The position numbers and the translations under genes were made by a program. Shown piece by piece: positions 1-12,000 of a stretch of 64,000 bases of DNA. Within the stretch, counting starts at the first letter, position 1. Every line of letters starts with the position of its first letter. A model generated the notes under the pieces. That model was not told the DNA's origin. It was given only the letters and a program-made list of their open reading frames with translations, and did no database searches. This DNA is from Branchiostoma lanceolatum (lineage: Eukaryota > Chordata > Leptocardii > Amphioxiformes > Branchiostomatidae), in the NCBI RefSeq assembly GCF_035083965.1, contig NC_089726.1:14389501-14453500 (forward strand). Direction: 5' to 3'.

Positions 1-1104
1 AGACAGTCAAGCTGCCGAACTTTGGCATCATTAGTTTATCTCGGAAGTATTCCTAGAAAGTCGTCTGCTATGGGTCCCAACAAGACTTCTGGCATTCCTT
101 CCGCGATGATCACGTGGTCTAGGGAGGATGAAAGTTACTTGAGATGAGATTGTCAAGGGTTTTTTGTGGGGGAGGGGGTGCATACTTGAGTTTTGGTGAC
201 TTAAGATATGTTCCAACAATGTTTCCGCAGTGAACGCAAGGTAATGGTCATAATTGCAAAGAGCTCGTGATGGTTCCGAGCTGAGCAGAGCGTCCATTAA
301 AACAATCCAAACAACTTCAAGTTCCGACGGGTGCGACTACAGGCATGTCAGGCCGATACATGTCATCAATGTGTGTTCATTATCTATATTAGATAGACGC
401 AAGATTCTCCGATCCCAATACTCTCGGATCACGTATCTAGTCCTCTTAATTCACCTCTTGAGAAGTTGTTTTCGCCTCTCTTTTTTTTTTACGACTGTAA
501 CAAAGCCATTCCGAGCAGCAACCCGATCAAGTTTTTATCATCGCCTATCCCCGCCCGGTCATGGCCCGACCAGGGTTTGAGTCTTTGACCAAATCCGGCC
601 ATTTCAGGAGAATCAACTGTCCACCGTCTGTGGCCAAAACTCACTCAGGACAAGGCTACAACACCAGAAACGTAGACAAATGTTACCACATTGAAGTTAG
701 ATGGATGATATCTGTATCCTTGAAGAAAAAAGGGGGACCGAGCCAAAACTGCGGACCAACTTGACTCACGGAGGGTGGCCTTGCCAAACGTGTGTCAGGC
801 ACAAGCAGGGTAGCATGTGTATGTCAACAAACACAAACGCCCAATTCAGCCTAAAAGATACTAAAAATACGACGTCAGGAAAATTGGCTCAGTCTGTCAA
901 CAAGGCCGAATAAGTCAAGCGAAACTCTGTTGTGAATGGTTAGTTGCCAACTGGTGTTAGAGACCACCACTACTGACGAAAGCTGATGACGACATTGTTT
1001 TAGGACAAAAGCCAAAAAAGATTATAGTAGTAAAGAACATGGGTCGGACATGACAACAATACATAGAAAATCATTTGTGTACCAGATATTGGGTGACGTT
1101 TGTC
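1..1104. other. Intergenic sequence, no gene recognised
   Basis: I see no coding region, RNA gene or repeat that I can name here. The short open frames have no recognisable motif and no paired splice signals. Confidence 0.5.
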
Positions 1105-1539
1105 TTAGTAGGACCTAGTAGTAGTAGTCTGTAACAGCGCATCTCTCTCCTTACTATAAGTTGGACAAGTCATCACAAAATGAAATTCATCTTCAATATT
1201 TTCCTTACATGTGGGACACAATCTCTGAGTGGCTGGTGTGTTGTGGTGTCGAGCCTTTTCAATTTCTAGGCAATGTGCGCTGATTCTCAGTTTTGTTATG
1301 CTATTTGCAAACAGTTCATTATTAATTAATGATAGATATTTTTCCATGCCAAAGTGCTTTTTAATCTTAGAATAGGTTTGGAGTTTACTGGAATTTCTAA
1401 GTTCTTCCCTCCAGCCAGAGAGAAATGTGTATTTCAGACGTTCTTTAAATATGTTTCCAAAATGGTTGTCATTAAACATTTTGGAACCCATGTCTACATA
1501 ATAATTGTCCTGAACAGATTTCAGGCCGATGTCTGACAC
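1105..1539 (-). pseudogene. 3' fragment of a LINE-type reverse transcriptase ORF
   Basis: This 144-residue minus-strand frame ends like the C-terminal region of many non-LTR retrotransposon ORF2 proteins. It has a helical stretch (LRISAHCLEIEKARH) followed by a zinc-knuckle-like Cys-X2-Cys-X8-His-X4-Cys pattern (CPTC, then HFVMTC). No reverse transcriptase core (motif A, YxDD) or endonuclease is present on either side, so this is a truncated relic. The family cannot be named without a search. It lies about 1.5 kb upstream of the CFAP92-like gene and is not part of it. Confidence 0.55.
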
Positions 1540-3008
1540 AGATACCCTTTAGTTCAACTGTCTTGACAGGATTGCGTGCCTCTAGTAGCAGATGGTCACC
1601 GTTGGTACTTGACCTTGGCTAGCCTCCAATAGTACCAAATGTAGGACTTCGCAAAGAACATACATGTGTGCATAGCAGAACCCAGACCCTCTGGAAGCGA
1701 GGCCTGAAATCTCGCCGATATCGAGGTTTTTGGTTCGCCTCAACACACTGTACCCAAGGCCAAGGCACAGGGTAAACAAAACAGCTGTTAAAAAAGAAAG
1801 CACGAGCCTTCAAATCGTTCGAGAATTACCATTAATTCGTATCATTGACACTGGGCTTAGAATTCCCTAAAATCTGTGCATGCATTTTTACCATGCCGGC
1901 GTCAAGATCAAGCACACGGAAACAACATGTGAAGTTAAAACGTTGTCTTATTAGAAGACTAAAAATAGTCACTACAGACGCCAAAAAGATGCCCTGCACA
2001 ACAACCAAGCATTCCGAGGATATACAGTTTCCCAGCGTCTTCAGCTTCTTTTCTTTCTAGCGAATGGAAGGTCAAGGGGTGGACTCAAGTAGCTTGGTAG
2101 ACTAGCAGCCATGTCACCCACGTGATTTTTGTTACAATGTAAACAAATATGGCGGATGTGTTGTAGCAACGGGGACCGCCTCACTGAGCAACCACTAAAT
2201 ACTAATCATCCGCGTCAGTCATCCTCAAAATGCCGTTCGTAGAACAAATAATTTCAACAAAAAAATGAAATTGATGATAATATGGAAATAGTTATGGCGT
2301 TAAATACTGTCTACATTGTTTAGTTAGTTCAGCAGTAGCGACGAAATCTGACGTACTATTTTCTTACAGCGGAGATACCCCGGGGAATGCCTTTACTTGT
2401 GGGGTGTAGTGCGGTCCTCCCGGATACAGTCAATGATGGCAACATAGAAGTCCTCAGCTCGGTGCAATAACTTGTGCAAGGAACTTAGATACAAGAGAGT
2501 CGATAGGTACGTCTTAAATCTGTGATCACTTGTTCCGATTTCTGAAAGTTATGTTGTGCAGTGACCCACTGATTTACTTTTGGAAACGCCGTTCTAGTAA
2601 TGTTAACGTTATATCCAGCGATATGTGATTGATCATTCATAGGATATGTAGACTGCAGTGGATGGGGAGGGGCGGAGTGCGTTAGCTAAGAAGTAATACG
2701 TTTAAAAAGTATTCAGTGAAGTTTCCTATCGATCAGGATCCATCGACGCTGCAGCTCCACAATGGCCTTAACTTTACCTGTTTCTGATCAGTATAGAATT
2801 CATGTCACTCCCAAAACTGTAAAAAGTTGATAAACTTTTCAACTTTTTGGACCTAACTTTAACCTATTAACCTATTTTTGTGATGTCCTTGTTTGACTAC
2901 ATATAGCTTGATCTTTTTTTTTTCAGTGCGATGCTATCACTCATGTCAAAATAACGTTAAAAATCACTCATTGATAAAATACATGTCATCATATCTTTTT
3001 TTCACCAG
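1540..3008. other. Upstream region of the CFAP92-like gene, candidate 5'UTR exon
   Basis: No coding region is recognised. A good splice donor (GATAG|GTACGT, cut after 2506) pairs plausibly with the acceptor ending at 3008 (ttcaccag), which lies 8 bp before the CFAP92 start codon. I infer a non-coding first exon ending at 2506. The sequence GTTGTAGCAAC near 2160 contains one RFX X-box half-site (RGYAAC) but not a full X-box. Confidence 0.4.
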
Positions 3009-3016
3009 GGCATAAA

Positions 3017-6000
3017 ATGGCAGACGACCAGCCAGCTGACATCCCGACCATTATAGAGCCTGTGTCAGACGATACAACTGGCCAGGGTGCTCCTGAAGAG
3101 GGGGAGGTGCCCTCAGCAACAGCAGAAACAACCATATCAGTTGAAATCACAGATTCGGAAAAAGGAGAAAATGTAACAGAAGCAGACAATGCTGTAGTAC
3201 AAGACGATGGGAAACAGGTCGAGAATGGTACAGAAAAAGGACCTGAAGGATCAGAAACTGCTGAAGAAGGGGATGATGGGACAAAGAAGGATGGAGAGAA
3301 AACCTCTGGTACAAAGGATGATGGGACGGGAGAGGAATCTCACAAAGTTACTATGACAATTACGATTGCCATGGCTATTCCAACAGGTACGTCTTTATCG
3401 CTCTGCATTTCACCCTGAAGCAGATGTTCACCCTTCTTTACAGCGGTTTATGGATATAGCTTAAAACTTTTACACTGCTGCTCTTGTTAGAAAAATTAGT
3501 GTGTATTGAAGGTACGCAACTGTGGGACAAGAGAGATTTTTCTCATTTTTATGACACAGATTCCATTTATCCATTCAGGCTTTACACTTGGCAGTGATGA
3601 AAACTACACAATACGAAAACAGCTTTACCATGAATAATAGATGTAACATGAAGCTTTGTCATTTGGAAACAAGACATAATAAATTTTAGGAAAACATTCA
3701 TCAGTCTTTCAGTATAAGAAGGACGAAGCCTTTTTTCCTTACATGCATAATTATAGGGCTTGTATAAAGGAAACAATAGCAATATGTTTCAAATCAGACC
3801 CCCTTTCTACCGATGGCTCCCCCAGAGAGCCTTATTCTCAGTTGGGATTGTACCATTCACAGCAAAGGTCATCATTACAAAGGACGCACCAGCCCACAAC
3901 ATATCTCTGCCAGGAGTTAGTCTCACTGGGGGCGGCGCTATTGTTGGAGTATTGTACTGGTGGGCGGTTATTTGTTCAAGCGGTTTTTGTGGTGAATTAT
4001 TTATCACAATGGGGGAGATGATCCACAGAAATTAAGTTTATCAACCAACTTGTAATGCCATTATATTGCTATCAACGTTGAACGCTCCAGACAGATTTGA
4101 ATCAAATCCCTAATTTTGTAATGGTTTTCAGAGTTCAAAGTCAATTGGTAACAGTGCATACTTTAAAATAACTTCAGTTAGAAGAAACATTGATTTACCA
4201 GTTTGCTTTGACATGTCAGACATTTTTATGGTTTAATGATGTATGCCATAATTATGATGTGTAATTAATTGATGAATTGATTATGAAAGTGGTTTTCTTT
4301 GACATTGCTAATGATGTCTGTCACCGCTTTACATTACATGCTGACGTAGTATGGGAAAACGCATCACGCACAACCAACCGCTCGCGCATGTCACGCCTAT
4401 CACGTGCCTCAAACGTGTCGTACATGTCACGACGCATGTCACGTGCTGGTAGCAGGTTGGGCACACGCTCAAGGTTAACGTTGAGAGGTAGAAAGACTAG
4501 AACCACTTGTTAAAAGATGTCACACTCTGGTGCACAGTTGTCACTCAAGCTGGTGTTTTCCTTTTTTCTATCTAAATGTATGGGGTTTTTTCGTATGTTT
4601 ATTTGTTTACAGGCATTTTTTATATGTATCAAAGTTTTTATGAAGTCTGTAAAAGCTGATGAATGATGATTAAAAACTGCATGCAATTTCTTTTTCTTTT
4701 TTTAACTGCATGCCAATTCCTTTTTTGTGTATTAGTAAAAATACTTGTGGTGCAGCCTTATAAGTGATATGGAATCACAATGAACATAGAAGTCCACCTG
4801 AGACAATATCTGACATAAAATTGTTCTATCACAGTTGAAGACGAAGGCCCCACAATAGAAGAAATGCTTCAGAAGAAGAAGCGACTCCTGGAGGCTCCCA
4901 AGGCCCAGTACTACTTCCACCTGGAGTACTATCTCCTCCCTGATGACCCAGAGCCTCAGAAGGTCGACCTGGTGACCTTCGGAATGGCGGCCAAGATCTA
5001 CACGGAACACGACTCCAAGGTGGTGAAGACCTGGATGGAGGGGGAGCTCACCTGGGTTGCCTGGACACACAGGTGAGGCATTTTCACCTGTCCATCTGTT
5101 GGCCCTGAACACACCTGAGATTTTACCTGTTCATTGTTTTTCTTATCAGTCGCCTGCGTCAGACCTCGGAGAATTTGAAAGCAAACATAGACAATATCAT
5201 CATTAATGGAAAAAGTAAAAGTTGTATCACCTAACCAATCATTACCTTACCTTAGACCTTAGATCCTCCAGCAACTCTGTGGCATAGGTTGACTTGGGCC
5301 ATGGGGCCAAAATTTCTCTCTCCAAAGGTTCTGTTTTTGTGCCGCTACTGCCATTTCTTGAAACGTCATTACTATGAGATTTAATTGTTGGTAACAGAAT
5401 TTTGATGTAATGTTCTTATGTGTGTTGCAGCCACAAAATCACAGTTACCAAAGAGACATTGCTGAAGCTGTACAGACATGAGCTGAAGCTGAGGATATGG
5501 GACAGCAAGGACAAGGTGTCACCACGGGCACGGTTCGACCGACCAAAGGCCTTCAGGCTGCCAGGGGTAAGTAGGCACAAGCACATCGTTTCTAAAGAAG
5601 CGTAGGAACGTGGTCTATCGATGCTGGCCAATTGTGATTTGATACAAAAAGCAACAGAAAACGTCTGTCAAGCATTTCTTTTTAAATCCGCACTTTGTAT
5701 ACCATGGATATCTGTGGGTTATCCAAGATATTGAAGTGAGGCTAGTCTTTAATTTCACTTGTATCATTCAAAGAAATGCAATGTCACATGTCCTGCAGGG
5801 AGGTGATGAGCTGGCGGGGGTGAAGTCCTTGGTGCTGAAACAGTCGCAAAGCTTCGTGGACATGCAGCCGCTGAAGACACGGCAGGGCATCAGGTCAGAG
5901 GTCAGCAAGCAAAGGGACCAGTACAGCAAGAACCAGCAGGGTAGGTTAATGCTGTGTGCCACATATAATAGCAGAATGTCTACGCTTTAGAGATAACATA

Positions 6001-9000
6001 TGATTGCTGAAGTTGAGTTGAAGTGGGGTCACGCACAGAAGGGTTAACTTACATTGTTTTCATTCCAGGGGAGGCAGGTCAGTCAGGGAAGTCGGGACAA
6101 CAGAAGTCTCCGGACAAGCAGGTCCCAGACGAGGCCTCTCCAGAAAAGGGCAGAAGCCCCTCCAAGGAACCGCAGGCCCTGTCCCCAGCCCAGGGGAAGT
6201 CCCCCAGCCCCCGGGTGAAGGCCCCCAGTCCCCAGGGAAAGGCTCCTGCCTCTCCTGTTGATGAAGAAGAAGTGTCACAAGAGGGAATCAGGTGAGTTGC
6301 AGTCTAAGCCTTAGATGGACTACAGTGACTATTCCTAATCTCATTTATCTTCTGTAAACAGCACTCAAGCATCCCCTTTTTCCAAAACTCATGCTGTATT
6401 TCAATGTCTCCCAGAACATATGACAGACTCAGTCAACTGGCTGGTGTGTCCCCGACCAGAGAAGTGGAGAGCAGGGGTAAGAAGGGCAGCAAGGAAGCCA
6501 CGCCCTCCTCTTATCACGTACCCATGGCGCGGCGTGTGTCAGAGCAGGAGATCGCCGATCATGGGGGAGTTCAAAGAGCCAACCAGAGGGTGGAGAAGGA
6601 AATCAAGAAAGGAGACTCAAGCCCTGTTGCAGGTTGGTGGAGATGAAATTCTTTTGAAGAAAAATGTAAACTTCTAAGTTCTTGAACAACAGCTTTACAC
6701 TTAAATGCAAAACATGTTCCAAGTTTTGAAACAAAATCATGGTCAACTGTCTTTTGAAATCTCTAACCCTCCTTCATCTGTTACCTTAGCAACCAGCACT
6801 AGAGAACCTTCCCGTCAGCTCAGCGAGTTTGGAAAGTTGCGGCACCCTCTGCCAACAGAAGAAGAGGGAGGCAAGAAGAAAACCAGAAAGAAGGACTCTT
6901 CTGCAGCAGCTGCAATGGAAAACATTAAGAAATTTGGAGCTGCTGTCATCCCGTTGTCAATGAAGATATTGTTTGCAGGTAGGAGACTTTTATAGACAAA
7001 CATATTTACAGCTTGCAACACCCTGTGGACTTTGCTGTCTAGATCTGAGCTCCTGTATTAGTTCTGTAGAATTTTGTACAGATTTTATATGCACCATACA
7101 CTAAGTGAAGTCACTGGGCTGTCTCCAGGACCTGTCCCTCCCCTCTGTCATGGGATGGAAATTTGCTTGTTTAGTTGGGACGACAAAAACGTCCCTTTGT
7201 CTGTCAAAAAAATATGACAAATTCATGATATGAAATTGTAAGCTTAAAATGACAGATTTAACTTTAAACCAGGAGACAACCCTGCATTAGCACCAGGTTA
7301 AAGGCACACGGGAGTCGGTGTTAATTTTCATTCAAATGTAAGATCATAACCTTGTTTTACTCTGCAGGAAAGCAGTCGATAACCAACCGACTGGACAAGC
7401 CTGGCCCGTTCATACAGGATGTTTATGTGACTGTGGCACTGGACGGGGCCCTGATGTCAGAGAAACACCTGCGTGAACTGAACCCTCTCATCATCAAGGT
7501 GGCCCACGCCTCCAACATGCCTGCCACACCCCTCAACTACCAGCTGCTCAAAGACAAGTCAGTCCTACTTCCAATTGTCTCATTTCAAATATCAAAAATT
7601 GATTGGATGAGATGTCTAATAGGTGCAGGCAAATAAAATGGTTACTTTTTTGCAAAAGTGTGATGTTAACCAATCCAGATGAGAGTCATGTTTTGATTGA
7701 CTTCCCAAAGCTGATACATTTGTATTTCCCAGTTTTATTTACCATTTCAAGACTTAATATGAATTCATCCTATTCAGAAAGAAAGTACTCAACATCAAAA
7801 CAATTGAAACATTCATCAGTGTAAGTTATCATTATTATCTTTATAACTCCTAGGTGTGAACCAACATACATCTGTTACAAGTTCCTGGACCAGGACGTGC
7901 ACAGAAGCATTGGCAGGGAACAGGACAATAATGTGTACTGGGATGATCTTAACGTCATTCTGACAGGTAAGCAAACTTAATCTTTTTAACTTGGAATTTA
8001 CATGACAATTGCAACACAACATTTTTTATAGACATTCTGATTAAAGTGTTAAGAGGTTTGTGCTTTTGGTGTATTGGTGACATCTCAATATGGAACAGTT
8101 GAGAAGCCAAAAATGCCAACACCCTAGAGATGCCTTTCCCTGCACATGTTTGTAGTCACTTTAAATATATCATTATAACTTGTATTTGCTTCATTGTCTC
8201 CTGAAGGAACCCTTGACCCAGGAGAGCTGCGGGAGTTTCTGATTGGCCCACCCCTTGAAGTTGAAGTTCATGATCGAGACCGGCTGGATTCTACACTGAA
8301 GAAACCTCCAACCATTTTTGGTGATGATATGGAAGATGACAAGATCCACAATGTGGGGATGATCACAGGTGAGACTTTGACATCTTCTTTAACATCACTG
8401 ATCAAAAATGATTTTCAATCTGTCCATGAGATTAACAGAAAGGCCTGCCATATTTTGATTACAAAAATGTTTGACAATAGTTTTTTTGTGTATGAAAATT
8501 TACTACATGTATGGGTATGAGCTTAGTAAAAGAATCTACCTTGAGATACTAGTATTCTCAGAGATGACTGAAAGAGCAGGGAAAAGTTTACATCATTCTA
8601 CAGTACAACCTGAGTTTGTTAAATCATACCTGTAATTTTGCAACATGACCTAACCAACTCAAACTCTCCTCCTTCAGCAAGAAGAACGACCCATAACCCC
8701 CTGAAGGAGCGAGAGAAGGTGTGGGACCCGTACGGCGTGGCCAAGTTCGACATGTCCGACCTCCTGCTGGGACAGAAGTCCATGAACTTGACTGCACCCA
8801 TCCACTGTTGTCCCCTGCCAGACATGGCCGGCATCAGGACTGAGAACGGGAAACTGGTGGGCATCATCGGGGCAGTGGATGGACCAGGTGGGTACCACTC
8901 TTTTGTACAAATTTACTCTTGCTTCAAGATATTCTTAAGACAATACATTCTGCTAGACCTAACCCTAACCCACCACAGCCTTTTACTGACAGGTGACAAG

Positions 9001-12000
9001 TACTAGTATGTTGCATCTCATGACTGTAATTCCTTCACATTCCTCCGCCACAGAGGCTGCACCATTGCCTACAGGCCACTACCTGGAGACCAATGCCCAG
9101 CTGAAGATCAGACTGGAGGTAGCCTACCCCCTGCGGCACCTGGCACCTGCCAGGCTTAAGAACAAGGTCCAGACACCACCAGAGAAGGTTGAGTCTGCAG
9201 ACACAGCCAGCGATGGGGGGAAGCCTGAGGAGCCGGTTGATGTCAAGGTATTGGATCATTTCCAAATTTTGCAATCATTCATGGTGTCATCACTTTGGAT
9301 ACATTGTATTATCTTGGCAAAATTTGCCTTTGTAACGGCCCCATCTTTTTTTCCAGCCTCCTCAGTGCCCGTTCGCTCGTATCATCTTCATGTTCCCGTA
9401 CCACGACAAGGAGTTCCTGCACCGGCTACAGGCAGAAGTGACGGCCATCAATGCTGCTGCCCTGCAGCTGGACCAGATGCCACAGCACGTCATCGAGGCA
9501 GCACTGTCAACCTACAAGCTATCAGTGTGAGTGCCTAAGAAGTAGAGCATGGTGTTGCATAGAGGAATTGATAAAACAATCTGATTGGATACAAAAAGTG
9601 CTTTCCTCCATTCTTCTGATCTTATGCATCTGCTTGCTCGAATCATTATTCATAGCTTGTTCAGCTGAATTCTACCATGTCTGTGCAGTATTCCTTTTGC
9701 CTTACCTCTGTAACTCAGTCCTTACACTTCTTCTTTGGTTTACATGCTTGGGGTTCACAGCAATACAGTAGGAAATCCAGTTGTGTAGTTTTCCTAAATG
9801 ATTCTCTTTTAAAATCAAGTTGGAAACTGTGTTTCTCGTGTACTGTTGAAGCAGTTATTGATACCTCATCCTAAAATGTGACTCTATCGTTCTTCAACAG
9901 TGAACAACAGAAGAGTAAGTCACTGGACATTGTGACAGGTTTCCAGGTGCTGGATGGAGAGGTGCATGTGTTTGTGTTGGAGGGACTGAGAGACAAGGCA
10001 ATCCACAGGATATGGACTGCTCTACCAAGGCCTGCGGTGGCAGGTAAGGACTACCTTCACTGTGTGTCTGCAAATTATTGGTAGTCTTAGAAATCAGTGA
10101 ACAAGATAATGTTGTATGGTTGTAATGTAATTGGTGTAGTGGGTCTTTCATAGTTTGATAGACAGGAAATGTGAATTTGTCAAGGAGGTATTTGTACAGT
10201 CAAAGGCAGGAAACTATTTTTTTAAAAGCCAACAAGTTTTATGATAAAGCAGTAAAACAATTCAAGAGACAGTAAGTAGGTAATCACTCTTATCTTATTC
10301 AACGTGTAAGATACTTAAATGTCATCTACTTGAGTTTATACTTATTTGTATCAATCTTTTTCCCAGCTAATGACTCTTGTATATATTTCTACCTTCAGAC
10401 GATGTCTTCTTCAAAGTTTTGTATAACTCGGAGATGACTTTCCGCCGCCGGCTGTATGCGGAGTTGGATGTTGACCTATGCCGTGTGCGTCTCCACGAGC
10501 CGATCTCAGTCATCGTGCAGCAGCCCCTCCTCTACGTCAGGGACATGGTACCCAAGCCCTGCTTTGACTCCCTGGCTAGGATAGACAAGGTACCAAATAA
10601 ACTTCTGTTCTTTCACAATGCTATAACTAATCAACAAACCATTATGTTTATTCTCTACTTCTACTTCCCATGGTGTAAAGTCTAAATCTATTCGACCATT
10701 GCACAGATGCTGCAGTCCACCAAGCTCAGGGACGTGACCCGCAATGACCTCTTCCCCACCGCAGAGATGGTCGTGTCAATGAGCAAGGAGTTTGGCATCC
10801 CACTCACTATGGAGGACTTTGAAGGTGCCTACTAGTAGACATTGTTAGAAAAGTTTGAATCCAACCATAACCCTTAGGGTATAGATATCATTTTGATTTC
10901 TGTGGTACACATTTGCCTTTCCCTCAACAGAATTATTTGAGTCAGGACTTTTGTACCATAAAATACTATGTAATTGAAGATGGTATAGGCACAGATTCAA
11001 TCACAGAAATCACTGATTAAAAAGAAGTGCAATTTGACAATTGTAAGTGTACAAGAACCTTGACATCTCAGCTTACATTGGCATGGTGAAATGTTTCCAC
11101 AGATCTGAAGAAGCCTGACAGCGAAGAGCAGCCATCAGATGAGTTCACAGCCACTCCCATGGACATGCGGCGCCCGTGGACCCCACTGGACATGTACAAC
11201 TATGAGTATGAGGAGTTTGTCAAGCAGAGAGAAATGCTGGGGCCACTCCGGGACTATGTCAGGGAAAACATTGTGAGTTACAGCCTAGCAAGTTTCTGTG
11301 TTACTGTGGTACCGGTAGATAGTTGTTTATTTGCTACCAGAAAAAGTTTTATGTACAATTGTACATCATCATGAAGTTAATCTCTTGCATTTCCTTGGCA
11401 GTGATACTGATGTTACAGTACTTTTTCTTACCCATGAAATGTTTCATATAAAAAGACAATACAACGTTTACCAGCTGTTCTTCAACTTTAACCACGCAAT
11501 TTTTTTCAGGATTTGGTGGACCAACTGGCAAGAATACCAAAGCACAAGAAGGGAAAAACCATTGCTGCCATGCCTGTACATGGAAGAGTGCACAACTACA
11601 GTACACAGGCACTCAACTCCACAGAACTCGCCAAGGAACTGTTACGACAGGAACTTGCTAAGGTGTGTACTGTTTGTAGTTTTTTTTTTTCAGAATAAAT
11701 TTTGAAGTTCCTGTGTCTTAGAGGTTGTGTGAAAACATGTTATCTTGCTACTAATGCAGACTTTTTGAAGAAAAAGAAGACCAGAAAAGTTAACCCATTA
11801 GCAGTCCATAGATGCTTCAATGCAGGCTAAATCGTACTGATACAATGAAATATGAGGAATTAGACTAACACTCTCGACTTGAATGTGGAAGCTTTCATAG
11901 GTTTCAAACAGTATCCACCAATCTTCTTCAGCTCTGCGACGAGGGTTCGTCGTTTAAGTTTAACAGCTAAAGATTGATTCTCATACCTGCATGGCTGAGT

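Noticed and set aside
5828-5848. RE1-like half (minus strand, TTCAGCACCAAGGAC) in CFAP92 exon 4
   Set aside because: The right half fails after GGAC and the site lies in conserved coding sequence, so it is most likely codon-driven.
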